Of a stretch of DNA of 64,000 nucleotides, positions 33,384 through 42,302 are shown piece by piece. The DNA lies in assembly GCA_016700075.1 (NCBI GenBank), contig CP065000.1, forward strand, positions 2,604,001 through 2,668,000, written 5' to 3'. Every line of letters starts with the position of its first letter. Position 1 is the first letter of the stretch. Both the position numbers and the translations under genes were made by a program. The notes beneath the pieces were generated by a model, which saw only the letters and a program-made list of their open reading frames with translations, searched no databases and was not told the DNA's origin. Origin of the DNA: Acidobacteriota bacterium (GTDB lineage: Bacteria; Acidobacteriota; Blastocatellia; Pyrinomonadales; Pyrinomonadaceae).

Positions 33384-34454
33384 CTAAGCCGGGAGTTCGA
33401 TCGAGAACGTCGAACCGTGGCCAAGTTTTGAGGCGAGCGTCACTTCGCCGCCGTGCAGCCTCGCCAGGTGCTTTACGATCGAAAGGCCAAGGCCTGTGCC
33501 GCCGACATCGCTCGTACGCGCACGGTCAGCGCGGTAGAATCGCTCGAAGATACGCTGTGCGTGTTCGGGCAACACGCCTTCGCCGGTGTCGGTGACAGAA
33601 ATAATGTCGCGGCCGTTCTCGATGCGGTGCGATAGGGTAACGGTGCCGCCTTCGCGGTTGAATTTGATGGCGTTGTCGATCAGGTTTACGAGCATCTGCT
33701 CGAGCCTGATCGGATCCGCAAAAACCGACACGTCCGATGAAACTTCGTTCTTCATCTCGACCTTTCTTTCCGCAGCCCTGTTGGCAAGCGAATTCATCAC
33801 ATCCTGAGCCTCGATCGCCAACTTCACCTCGCGAATGTCCATCGTCACATTGCCCGATTCGATCATCGACAGCTCCGAAATGTCCGATATCAGGCTACGC
33901 ATACGCTCGGCATTGCGGCGGATGACGCTAAGGAAGCGTGTGCAGTTCTCACGGTCTTCGATGCCGCCGTTCTCCAGCGTTTCGACAAATGCGAGTATCG
34001 AGGTGAGCGGCGTGCGAAGTTCGTGCGAGATGTTCGAGAGGAATTCCTGCCTAATGTTTTCCAGACGGTCGATCTGCGTTGTTTCGTAGAAAAAACCTAT
34101 CGCGCATGCCTGGCCGTTGATGTCGATCGGAGCGACGTGTATGTCGAAATTCCGTTTTTCCATCGCCGCAAGCTCAAGACGAACATCGCTCGAAACCTGC
34201 GTCGTTATCGCCTTTCGAAAAGCCTCGTGCAGGTCGAGGTCGCGTATCACCTCGCTCAGGCGGCGGTTTTCCAGTTCCAAGCCGGCACGTGCGAACGTGA
34301 CGGCCGCGGGAATGTTGCAGTGTGAGATGCGCATGTTGCGGTCAACCACCAGCACGCATTCGCGGGCGGCGTCGAGCAGCCGCTGCAAGATGATCGGCGT
34401 GTCCGCCTGCGTGGCGGTACGCGGTGGGAATGATGTTGAGATCAGTTCGTTCAT
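33384..34454 (-). CDS. PhoR-like histidine kinase without membrane segments
   Basis: 356 residues from ATG 34454, which overlaps the response-regulator stop as ATGA; the frame is open further upstream but that part is the shadow of the regulator gene. A PAS domain (about 20-125) precedes the HisKA helix with His144 (SNISHELRTPLTSILAF). The ATPase domain has NLIDNAIKFN, DTGEGV, FERFYR and GGTGLGLSIVK. No membrane helix is seen, so it must sense an internal signal or a partner protein. Confidence 0.9.
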   Translation of the reverse strand: MNELISTSFPPRTATQADTPIILQRLLDAARECVLVVDRNMRISHCNIPAAVTFARAGLELENRRLSEVIRDLDLHEAFRKAITTQVSSDVRLELAAMEKRNFDIHVAPIDINGQACAIGFFYETTQIDRLENIRQEFLSNISHELRTPLTSILAFVETLENGGIEDRENCTRFLSVIRRNAERMRSLISDISELSMIESGNVTMDIREVKLAIEAQDVMNSLANRAAERKVEMKNEVSSDVSVFADPIRLEQMLVNLIDNAIKFNREGGTVTLSHRIENGRDIISVTDTGEGVLPEHAQRIFERFYRADRARTSDVGGTGLGLSIVKHLARLHGGEVTLASKLGHGSTFSIELPA

Positions 34455-35137
34455 TTCGTACCGATAAATCTGTAGCCGACACCGACGACCGTTTCGATAC
34501 AGTTGCCGCAATCGCCCAGCTTTTGCCGCAAACGGCGAATGTGGACGTCTAGCGTTCGTGTGTCGCCGAAATAGCTGTAGCCCCAGACGTTGTCCAGCAG
34601 CTGCTGACGCGATGCGACGCGGCCCGAATTTTGGATCAGATGCTCGAGCAGAGCGAATTCCTTGCGCGTCAGCTTCACGCTTTCGCCCGTGCACATGACC
34701 CGCATGTCGGCGAAATCGATATGCATCATGCCGTCGTCGTAGGTCGGTGAAGTTTCGCTTTCCGACCGCCGCAGGACGGCACGCACGCGTGCGATCACCT
34801 CTTTGATCGAGAAGGGCTTTACAACGTAATCGTCGGCTCCCGATTCCAGCCCGAGTATCTTGTCGCCCTCTGCCGCTTTCGCCGTGATCATGATGATCGG
34901 GGTCTTTTCGGTCTGCGTCTCGCGACGCAGGCGGCGGCATAGCTCCATCCCGGTCATTCCCGGCAGCATCAGGTCGAGCAAAACGAGAGCCGGCGGCTGC
35001 TTTTCATCCAGGGCGAGACGCAGGCCTTTTTCGCCCGATTCGGCGATCACAGGCCGAAAGCCCTCGCGTCTGAGGTTGTAATGCAAACTTTCGGCGATGT
35101 CCGCATCGTCCTCAACGATCAGAATGGTCTGCTGCAT
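34451..35137 (-). CDS. PhoB-like response regulator
   Basis: 228 residues. The receiver domain has VEDD near the start, phospho-accepting Asp55 (LVLLDLMLPGMTG) and the Lys of IMITAKAAEGD. The C-terminal winged helix has VKLTRKEFALLEHLIQN, the recognition region TRTLDVHIRRLRQKLG and GVGYRFIG, as in OmpR/PhoB proteins. Co-translated with the kinase. A set of 11-bp direct repeats lies upstream. Confidence 0.9.
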   Translation of the reverse strand: MQQTILIVEDDADIAESLHYNLRREGFRPVIAESGEKGLRLALDEKQPPALVLLDLMLPGMTGMELCRRLRRETQTEKTPIIMITAKAAEGDKILGLESGADDYVVKPFSIKEVIARVRAVLRRSESETSPTYDDGMMHIDFADMRVMCTGESVKLTRKEFALLEHLIQNSGRVASRQQLLDNVWGYSYFGDTRTLDVHIRRLRQKLGDCGNCIETVVGVGYRFIGTK

Positions 35138-35196
35138 ATGTTCTTAACTATTACTGAAACCTTAGCCCTCGTTGGCTAAAGAGTATGTCGCAGCAC

Positions 35197-35240
35197 TTAA
35201 TTGGATATTAACGAAATGTTACGCGGAGGTTAAATCTTAA
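35197..35240. promoter_or_regulatory. Candidate Pho-box-like site (11-bp direct repeats)
   Basis: TTAAT, TTAAC, TTACG and TTAAA start at 35197, 35208, 35219 and 35230, exactly 11 bp apart, on the plus strand. Direct repeats with 11-bp spacing and a TTAAC core are typical of PhoB/PhoP/SphR binding sites. It lies 60-100 bp upstream of the phoB-like gene, so self-regulation is likely. The orientation is opposite to the gene. Confidence 0.5.
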
Positions 35241-35249
35241 TACTTTGGT

Positions 35250-35711
35250 TTAGGAAAGCGATGTGCGGGAATGCAGTATTTCGCGAAATTCTGCCGCTGC
35301 GGGTTCAGTCCCGAGGCCGATGAACGCTGCCGACGGCCTAATTGCATCGCCGAGCGGCCCTGAGATATTCACGCCCGTATCGGCAACGAGCTCGTACATT
35401 TCGGACGTCTCGTGATCCTGCACGTGAATATCTCGCAGCCTCGCCGCCAGCACCGCCGGAGCTTCGTCGTTTCTCGCCGCCGCCCAAACAAGGTGATGCG
35501 GCGTTACGGCGATGGACGTGATAACCGTTTCAGTGCTCGAGCGAAAAAAGCCTTTCTTTTCCTTGGTCGAAACGGTCTCGAAACAGTGTTCGGCCGCGGC
35601 TTCGACATCGTCAAGGCCGTGTTTTTCAGCGTATTTCCTGATCGCGGCAGCGGCATCTCCCGTAAATTCCGCAAACGCGCAGCGGCGTGTTGTTCTGATG
35701 TATTCGGACAT
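35250..35711 (-). CDS. Conserved hypothetical protein
   Basis: 153 residues, no signal or membrane segment. The sequence has a helical start (EFTGDAAAAIRKYAEKHGL), a strand-rich middle (ETVITSIAVTPHHLVWAAAR) and a Gly-rich end (VNISGPLGDAIRPSAAFIGLG). I recognise no family. It is a single gene upstream of the two-component pair, on the same strand. Confidence 0.6.
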   Translation of the reverse strand: MSEYIRTTRRCAFAEFTGDAAAAIRKYAEKHGLDDVEAAAEHCFETVSTKEKKGFFRSSTETVITSIAVTPHHLVWAAARNDEAPAVLAARLRDIHVQDHETSEMYELVADTGVNISGPLGDAIRPSAAFIGLGTEPAAAEFREILHSRTSLS

Positions 35712-35830
35712 ATCGCCTAATATTCTAGCCGAAATGTCCTAAATTTCACGTCAGGCAATCCTAAGGGCACGCCGCTTCAGTTATCGGCCTTTTATCGTCT
35801 CGTTTCTATCAGGTTCGCCAACCCGCTTCA

Positions 35831-36592
35831 TCAGACCGTCATCGTAAACCCGCCGTCAGGTGTGAGTGTGGTGCCGGTAATGTAACTTGCTTCGTCTGAA
35901 CATAGGAACAAGATCGCGGCCGCGATCTCTTCCGGTTTGCCGACGCGTCGGACGTGAACCTGCGGCACCATCGCATTGTCGAAGATCTCGTCACCGATGA
36001 TGCCGCGGATACGATGATGCATCGGCGTATCGACAAAGCCGGGGCAGACGATGTTGACCCTGATGCCGTGAGGCGTAAGCTCGGCTGACGCGCTTGTCGT
36101 CAAGCCGACCTGTCCGTGCTTTGACGCGACATACGCAGCTCCTCCGCCAAAACCGAGAAAGGAGTTCACAGATCCGACATTGACGATCGCTCCGCCGTGT
36201 CCGCCATCGAGCATGGCCCGAGCCTCGTATCGCAGGCAAAGGTAATTCCCCTTAAGGTTAATGTCGAGAACCTTGTCCCAGTCGTCCTCCTCGAGATCGA
36301 CAATGTTCGCGATCTGTCCTTCGATGCCGGCGTTATTTACAGCGTAGTCGAGCCGCCCAAACGTCGCGATAGCGTGAGCCACCATCTGCTCGGCGTCCTG
36401 CGCATTCGACACGTCCGTCTGAATAGCGGTCGCTTTCCCGCCAGCGGCTTCGATCTCGCCCACAAGCGAATCAAGTTCCTCTTGCCGTCTCGCAGCAAGG
36501 ACAACGCTCGCCCCCTTTACAGCAAACGCAAGGGCCGTCGCCCTACCGATACCGCTACTCGCTCCTGTGATCAAAGCAACCTTTTCATTCAC
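35831..36592 (-). CDS. Short-chain dehydrogenase/reductase
   Basis: 253 residues, classical SDR. NAD(P) motif TGASSGIGRATALAF, NNAGIEG, catalytic Ser (NVGSVNSFLG) and Tyr-Lys (YVASKHG) are in place, and the end has SDEASYITGTTLTPDGGF. NADP is favoured by basic residues (ARRQEE) after strand 2. Substrate unknown; the closest styles are glucose 1-dehydrogenase or 3-oxoacyl-ACP reductase-like enzymes. Lies just downstream of the TPR array on the same strand (74-bp gap). Confidence 0.9.
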   Translation of the reverse strand: MNEKVALITGASSGIGRATALAFAVKGASVVLAARRQEELDSLVGEIEAAGGKATAIQTDVSNAQDAEQMVAHAIATFGRLDYAVNNAGIEGQIANIVDLEEDDWDKVLDINLKGNYLCLRYEARAMLDGGHGGAIVNVGSVNSFLGFGGGAAYVASKHGQVGLTTSASAELTPHGIRVNIVCPGFVDTPMHHRIRGIIGDEIFDNAMVPQVHVRRVGKPEEIAAAILFLCSDEASYITGTTLTPDGGFTMTV

Positions 36593-36666
36593 TATCTTTT
36601 AGTCTCCTTAATTCCATGCCGGCCGTAGCAGATCCGCTTTCAATTCTGTCGTGGCAATGCCTCAGA

Positions 36667-38463
36667 CTATTCCGGGATCCCGACTCGTTTGACCAATTCC
36701 TTAAATCGCGGGTCGTCTCGCACGAAGTCCAAAGTTTTATCGACCTTGAGGTCGGTCAACTTGTCACGCTCGTCATATGCTTTGTTCAGATATTCGATAG
36801 TCTTATCTTTGTCTTTGCCCCAAGCGTATGCGATGGCATAATCCATCGCTTTAACATATCCATTGGGGTCTTTTGCCTGTTTGGCATTCAGCTCTTCGAG
36901 GCGTATTTCCTGACTCATCCGCTGGAATCCATCCCATCCGCCTTTTTCGTAGGCTTCTTTCAATTTCGCAATATTTTCAGGTTTGAAATCTTTATTCGCT
37001 TTCGCAGCAAGTAAGAATTCTTCGACAGCCGGGTCATATTTGCCTTGAGCGGCATAAAGACGACCCGCAAAACGATGAAAGCGTGCTTCATTGGGAACTA
37101 GCTCATTAAACTTTTTGTTGTGTAAAAGTGCCTCGTCAAAGCGTTCGGCACGTGCCAGAACAATCACCATCCATACATTGATAGGATTCGAAAACGGGTC
37201 GAGTTCCACGGCTTTCGTTATCTCTCTGAGGGCTTCGTCATTCCTATTACTGGCGGACAATAGCTCGGCATACCATTGATGAGCCGTCGCCCAGTTCGGA
37301 TCGAGTTCGATCGCCCGTTTGAATGATCTTTCCGCTCCTGCAAAATCGTATTCATATTCATAAATGACTTTTGCCAGTGATGTGTGGGCTTCCGCCAGGT
37401 TCGGGTCAAGTTCAAGAGCCTTGAGTGCCGCTTGCTTGGCTTGGGGACGATATTCTTTCGGTCTAAAATCGCCAAAGAATGGAAACAAATGATAGGTATC
37501 GGCTAATCCGCTGTAAGCAAGGGCATAGTTCGGGTCTTTTTCGATGGCTTGTTTGAAAAACACGATCGCCTTTTCAAATTCAGGTATTTGCAGCTTGTTC
37601 CAATGAAAACGACCTTGCAGATAAAGCTGATAGGCTTCGTTGTTGTCGGTGTAATTCTTCGCCAGTTTCTGCTCGCTTTCACCAGATAGTTTCAGTTGCA
37701 GTTTGCCCACGATCTCGGTGACGATCTCGCGTTGGGTGGTCAATAATTCCGAGAGTTTCCGTTCATACTGCTCGCCCCACAGCGACTTGTTGGTGCGGGC
37801 ATCCACGAGCTCGACCGTGATGTTCAGATTGTCGCCCCGCTTGGTAAGGCGTCCGGTCATCACCGCATCCACGCCAAGTTCGGCGGCGATCTTGGCAACA
37901 TCGGTCTCCTTCCCCTTGTAACGCATCACCGAACTCGTCGGCGAAACCCGCAAATCAGGGATCTGCGTCAGCCGAAAGATAACCGATTCCGCCAAACCGT
38001 CAGACAAATAATCCGTGTCGGCATCGGAATTCCGATTCTCAAACGGCATCACGGCAATGGAATTGATGGCCGCCGATCCGCCAATGCCGAAATATCGATA
38101 ACCAAAGAACCCACCTACTAACACCAGAACAGCAACAACTAAAGCCGCCAGCGGCTTCGCCGCCCTATTTGCGGAGAAGCTCTGCTTCTCCGAAAGGTCG
38201 CCCATAGACTCCCGAGGCTCCACCTCCGCTCCACGCGGAAAGACGGCTGTCTGTTCGGTGGTGTGAATCTGAGCACGAGTCGGAGCTTCGCCGGGAGCGG
38301 CGGTTGAGTGCAAGATCGCGGTTTGCGGTTCATCGGTCGGGAACCCAGTCGCTACCGCTCCCGGTTCTGACCTCGCCGGGCCGTAGAGCAACTCCGTTCC
38401 GTCATCAAGACAGAACATCATCGTGTTGTCATACTGTCGTCTGCATTGCGGGCATTGTTTCAT
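36667..38463 (-). CDS. Zinc-ribbon / TolB-like / TPR protein, array copy 5
   Basis: 598 residues, last gene of the tandem array and the most divergent at its N-terminus (MKQCPQCRRQYDNTMMFC). Linker residues 31-41 (RSEPGAVATGF) are encoded by a family C palindrome. A membrane helix at about 104-124 is followed by the TolB/FlgO-like domain (INSIAVMPFENRNSDADTDY), TPRs from about 280, and the end motif DDPRFKELVKRVGIPE. Starts 23 bp after the propeller gene. Role unknown; see the lone copy at 445-2217. Confidence 0.85.
   Translation of the reverse strand: MKQCPQCRRQYDNTMMFCLDDGTELLYGPARSEPGAVATGFPTDEPQTAILHSTAAPGEAPTRAQIHTTEQTAVFPRGAEVEPRESMGDLSEKQSFSANRAAKPLAALVVAVLVLVGGFFGYRYFGIGGSAAINSIAVMPFENRNSDADTDYLSDGLAESVIFRLTQIPDLRVSPTSSVMRYKGKETDVAKIAAELGVDAVMTGRLTKRGDNLNITVELVDARTNKSLWGEQYERKLSELLTTQREIVTEIVGKLQLKLSGESEQKLAKNYTDNNEAYQLYLQGRFHWNKLQIPEFEKAIVFFKQAIEKDPNYALAYSGLADTYHLFPFFGDFRPKEYRPQAKQAALKALELDPNLAEAHTSLAKVIYEYEYDFAGAERSFKRAIELDPNWATAHQWYAELLSASNRNDEALREITKAVELDPFSNPINVWMVIVLARAERFDEALLHNKKFNELVPNEARFHRFAGRLYAAQGKYDPAVEEFLLAAKANKDFKPENIAKLKEAYEKGGWDGFQRMSQEIRLEELNAKQAKDPNGYVKAMDYAIAYAWGKDKDKTIEYLNKAYDERDKLTDLKVDKTLDFVRDDPRFKELVKRVGIPE
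38341..38371. repeat. Palindromic repeat, family C, in array copy 5
   Basis: GAACCCAGTCGCTACCGCTC followed by CCGGTTCTGAC. It differs from the copies at 40425, 42171, 63093 and 63664 by a single base in the centre. Read in frame as RSEPGAVATGF on the minus strand. Confidence 0.85.
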
Positions 38464-38486
38464 AAGATCCTATTCTGCTGCCTCGT

Positions 38487-40550
38487 TTATTTTCTTAACC
38501 CGCTGATCAGGACGACGTCTTTGGTCGTGGATCCGCGGGAGAAGAGGGTTGGCTTGCCGTCGCGGGAGAGGTCGAACCACGCGATCTGATCGGTCGTGAA
38601 ATTGGTCAATTGTTTTGGTGCTCCACCGTCGATCGGCATACTCCAGATATTCGAGACGCCGTCGCGGGTGACGATGTACGCGAGCGACCGGCCATCGGAC
38701 AGCCAATGAAGTTGCTGAGGATCGCCTGCGGGCGTCTCGACAGTCTTGAAGCCCGGGGGGAGGTCGAGCAGCTTTGTCGGCGGACCGCCTTCAAAAGGAA
38801 TTATGCCTATTCGAAATTCCGAGTCCGCCCGCTCACGGTATATCCCGGCGATCGACTTGCCGTCGGGCGCGACCACACCCTGGCTGAACAAGTGATCAGT
38901 GAGCCGCACAGGGGCACCGCCATCGATCGACACTTTCCAGAGTCGGCGCTCCCCGGGCTCATCTATCACGTTATAGATAACCCAGAGCCCATCAGGTGAT
39001 ACGTCGGGAAAGAATCCTCTATCAGTCAACTGTTTTGGGTTGGCGCCGTCGATATCGATCCGCCAGATCTCAAAAGTTTGGGATCTCGAACGTGATCCGT
39101 ACACGATGTACCGCCCATCAGGCGAGACAGAAGGAAACAATCCGTAGCCCTGGGTCAACTGCCGGGGATTGCCGCCTTCTTCGTTCATTATCCAGATATG
39201 TGGAGTGAGGCCGCTGGTTGTCGTGTAAACGATCTTGCCGTCGGGCGTCCAATCTAGGCCTGTCCGGCCCTCATATTTTGCGGAGCCGAGCGTCAGCTGC
39301 TTGGCGCGGCCCGCGTCGCCATCCGGTGCCGACCAGATGTTGAAAACACGGTCTTCCTGAACTACCACGATCGAGCCGGAATCAGCCGTCATACTGATAC
39401 CGTGATAAGAAAGCAGGTCGTTGGTGATCTTACGGACTTTGCCGGAAGGATATGAGATCTGGTATACCTGGGCCATATTAGAGCCCATCTCGAAATTATT
39501 TGCGATCACACCGCTGCCGTCCGCAAGCCAAGCGACCTGTCCGCAGTCGGCCCATCTCGAAGACCCGATCGGCTTTATCGATCCGTCTTCGACCCGTATT
39601 TCAAGTATTCTCTGGTAACGGTCGGCGCCGTCGACGGCAACGGCGGAACTAGCTATCACCTTTCCATCCGGCGACCACCCGGGGCCGCTGGTCTTGAACG
39701 ACTCTGGCCGCTTAAGCGTCGCCAACGGCTGATCTCCGGTACCATCGGCATTCGCAATGAACATTGTGCTCTCGCCCGGCTGATTGCGAACGAAGGCGAT
39801 CCGTTTGCCGTCAGGTGAGAATGTGACTGCGCTGCTGACATTGGAATTTAGTTTTTTTGGTTCGCCGCCCAGAACGGGAACTCGATAGAGCGTGCGGTTC
39901 TCCTCACCAACGTCTTGCCTAGGGAAATAGATGTAGCCGCCGTCAGGCGAGAATGTCATTCGTCCGTATTCCACCTCCGCGGGGGGAATGATTTGCACGT
40001 TACTCCCCGTGCCTATATGCCTTACCCACAGGCTCTCCTGGCCGGCATCTTCCTTCACATGCACGACATACTTGCCGTCGGGGGATATCGCTGCATCCCC
40101 CGCCTTGCCGGTATCGGTGAGCTTTGTGATCTTCATCGACTCGAATGACAGCGCCGCCGTTTCCTTTTTGAACGCAAATTTGTAGATCGCGAAACCGATC
40201 CCGGCGACAACGATGACAGCAAGCACAGCCAAAAGCGGCTTTGCCGCCCTATTTGCCGAGAGGTTCCGCTGTTCCGAAGGCCCACCCAGAGATTCCCGAG
40301 GCTCTGCCTCCGCTCCTGTGCTTAGAACGGCTGTCTGCTCGGTAGTATGGATATGCGCACGAGTCGGAGCTTCGCCGGGAGCGGCAGTCGAGTGCAAGAT
40401 AGCGGTTTGCGGTTCGTCGCCGGGGAACCCAGTCGCTATCGCTCCCGGTTCTGACCTCGCCGGGCCCTCGAGCAGCGCATTGCCGTCATCGAGGCAATAC
40501 AGCAGAGTGTCGTCGTAATAATCTCGCCTACATTCAGGGCATCGTTTCAT
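38487..40550 (-). CDS. Zinc-ribbon / beta-propeller protein, array copy 4
   Basis: 687 residues. The first 125 are nearly the same as those of copy 3 (MKRCPECRRDYYDDTLLYC, linker, membrane helix at 105-124), but the outer part is a TolB/PD40-type beta-propeller rather than TolB-like plus TPR. At least seven blades show the pattern SPDGKxI: AISPDGKYVVHV, FSPDGGYIYFPR, FSPDGKRIAFVR, WSPDGKVIASS, WTPDGKIVYTT, VSPDGRYIVYGS and VSPDGLWVIYN. The same membrane module thus carries two different outer domains in this array. Confidence 0.85.
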   Translation of the reverse strand: MKRCPECRRDYYDDTLLYCLDDGNALLEGPARSEPGAIATGFPGDEPQTAILHSTAAPGEAPTRAHIHTTEQTAVLSTGAEAEPRESLGGPSEQRNLSANRAAKPLLAVLAVIVVAGIGFAIYKFAFKKETAALSFESMKITKLTDTGKAGDAAISPDGKYVVHVKEDAGQESLWVRHIGTGSNVQIIPPAEVEYGRMTFSPDGGYIYFPRQDVGEENRTLYRVPVLGGEPKKLNSNVSSAVTFSPDGKRIAFVRNQPGESTMFIANADGTGDQPLATLKRPESFKTSGPGWSPDGKVIASSAVAVDGADRYQRILEIRVEDGSIKPIGSSRWADCGQVAWLADGSGVIANNFEMGSNMAQVYQISYPSGKVRKITNDLLSYHGISMTADSGSIVVVQEDRVFNIWSAPDGDAGRAKQLTLGSAKYEGRTGLDWTPDGKIVYTTTSGLTPHIWIMNEEGGNPRQLTQGYGLFPSVSPDGRYIVYGSRSRSQTFEIWRIDIDGANPKQLTDRGFFPDVSPDGLWVIYNVIDEPGERRLWKVSIDGGAPVRLTDHLFSQGVVAPDGKSIAGIYRERADSEFRIGIIPFEGGPPTKLLDLPPGFKTVETPAGDPQQLHWLSDGRSLAYIVTRDGVSNIWSMPIDGGAPKQLTNFTTDQIAWFDLSRDGKPTLFSRGSTTKDVVLISGLRK
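40425..40455. repeat. Palindromic repeat, family C, in array copy 4
   Basis: Identical to the copies in array copy 3 and on both sides of RAYT 3. Encodes RSEPGAIATGF in the linker. Confidence 0.9.
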
Positions 40551-40556
40551 AAGCTA

Positions 40557-42296
40557 TTATTCCGTCAGATTCATCCGCTTCAGCAGATCCTTGAATCGCG
40601 GGTCGTCGCGGAGAGATTCAAATGGAATTTCCCATCTGATGGATGCTAAAGAGCCGCGTGCTTGAAAGTCCTTCTCCAGCCATTCGAAAGCATTGTCTTT
40701 GTCGCCCAGCCCTGCATATACAGCAGCGACGTGTTTTCCGGTTGCTTCCTTTCTCGCATATTTGTCCTTCAACTCATTGGCAATAGCGACGGCTTCCGAG
40801 CGCTTTCCCAAGACGCCATAGCTATAACCAAGTTCCGCGAGGTTGATACCGGCCCTGTTACTCATTTCCACGGCTTTTTCGATGTTTGCAATGGCGTCGA
40901 CGTCCCGCCCTTGTTTTAGATACGATAGTCCCAAAACCTGATACCCGCCTGAAAAGTAAGGATCGAGAGCGATCAGCTTGAGAGAGTTTTCAACGCTCGC
41001 GTTGTGATCATTTCGTACCTGATACATGGACGACAGATTCAAACTGATAACGCTCGACAAAGGATCAAGTTCATGTGCACGCTTGATCATCAATTCGGCT
41101 TCGTCAAACCTGCCAAGATGGTTGAGAAGGCGACCGTACCATAGGTACGCTGTGGCGTAATGCGGATCGAGTTCGATCGCCCGCTTATATTCCCGTTCGG
41201 CCTCCGTCCATCGCCACGACTGGTTATTGACGCCCCCCAGCGATGCATGTGCTTCGGCCAAATGATCGTCGATCGCTATCGCACGCTCGGCAAATGCTTT
41301 CGATTGCGGCAATGTCTCGCTTGTCGGAGTGCCGGTATAGGAATTCAAGACAAAATAGGAATCGGCAAGACCGGCGTATGCAAGCGCATAATTAGGGTCG
41401 CGGTCGGTCGCGATCTTGAACTGTTCAATCGCCTTTCTGAGATCTTCAGCGGTTCGCCGGTTCCAATGATAACGTCCTTTCAGATATGCCTGGTACGCTT
41501 CGGGATCTGTCGTCGAACTCCTGGCCACTTTCGCTTCGTCCGCACCCGACAGTTTTGATTTGAGTTTTGTAGAAACATCTTTCGCTATCTCGCTTTGAAG
41601 CGAAACGAGGTCGGATTGCTTGCGGTCGTATTGCTCCGTCCAGATCACGTCCTGTGTCCTCGTGTCGACGAGTTCGAGACTCAGCTTCAGATCGTCACCA
41701 CGCCCGCCAACCCTTCCCAACAAAACCGCCTGAACACCGAGTTCCTCACCGATCTTCTTCGGCGAAGTTTCCTTACCCTTGTAATAAAAAACCGTGCTCC
41801 TCGACTTGACCGACAAATTAGACAACTGCGACAGACTCTTGATGAGCGTTTCTGTCATTCCATCCGACAAATACTCGACGTCCGCATTCCCGCTCTCATT
41901 GACAAACGGCATCACAGCGATGGAATTGATCTGTGTCGAACCAAATGGCCCCAGATATCGATAACCGAAATAACCGCCAACTGCGATCAGTATCGCCAAC
42001 AATGGTGCCGCGATCAACCGCTTGTCAAATCCGCGAGGCTTCGCGGCAACATCGCCTGTGCCTGCCGGCAATACCGCCGTCTGTTCGGTCGTATGTATCT
42101 GGGCACGAGTCGGAGCTTCGCCGGGAGCGGCAGTCGAGTGCAAGATAGCGGTTTGCGGTTCGTCGCCGGGGAACCCAGTCGCTATCGCTCCCGGTTCTGA
42201 CCTCGCCGGGCCCTCGAGCAGCGCATTGCCGTCATCGAGGCAATACAGCAGAGTGTCGTCGTAATAATCTCGCCTACATTCAGGGCATCGTTTCAT
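40557..42296 (-). CDS. Zinc-ribbon / TolB-like / TPR protein, array copy 3
   Basis: 579 residues: Cys motif at 4-19, linker with the family C peptide (residues 32-41), membrane helix at about 94-112, TolB-like domain (INSIAVMPFVNESGNADVEY), TPRs and the end motif DDPRFKDLLKRMNLTE. The first 70 residues match copy 4 almost exactly, DNA included, which suggests recent duplication or gene conversion. Spacing to its neighbours is 6 bp on each side. Confidence 0.85.
   Translation of the reverse strand: MKRCPECRRDYYDDTLLYCLDDGNALLEGPARSEPGAIATGFPGDEPQTAILHSTAAPGEAPTRAQIHTTEQTAVLPAGTGDVAAKPRGFDKRLIAAPLLAILIAVGGYFGYRYLGPFGSTQINSIAVMPFVNESGNADVEYLSDGMTETLIKSLSQLSNLSVKSRSTVFYYKGKETSPKKIGEELGVQAVLLGRVGGRGDDLKLSLELVDTRTQDVIWTEQYDRKQSDLVSLQSEIAKDVSTKLKSKLSGADEAKVARSSTTDPEAYQAYLKGRYHWNRRTAEDLRKAIEQFKIATDRDPNYALAYAGLADSYFVLNSYTGTPTSETLPQSKAFAERAIAIDDHLAEAHASLGGVNNQSWRWTEAEREYKRAIELDPHYATAYLWYGRLLNHLGRFDEAELMIKRAHELDPLSSVISLNLSSMYQVRNDHNASVENSLKLIALDPYFSGGYQVLGLSYLKQGRDVDAIANIEKAVEMSNRAGINLAELGYSYGVLGKRSEAVAIANELKDKYARKEATGKHVAAVYAGLGDKDNAFEWLEKDFQARGSLASIRWEIPFESLRDDPRFKDLLKRMNLTE
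42171..42201. repeat. Palindromic repeat, family C, in array copy 3
   Basis: Same sequence as the copy at 40425-40455, lying in a longer duplicated stretch that covers the whole N-terminal and linker coding region of copies 3 and 4. Confidence 0.9.
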
Positions 42297-42302
42297 AACT
42301 CT

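Noticed and set aside
34455..34940. N-terminal extension of the histidine kinase
   Set aside because: The open frame overlaps the response-regulator gene in another phase and has a composition typical of a shadow frame; ATG at 34454 overlaps the regulator stop as is usual for such pairs.
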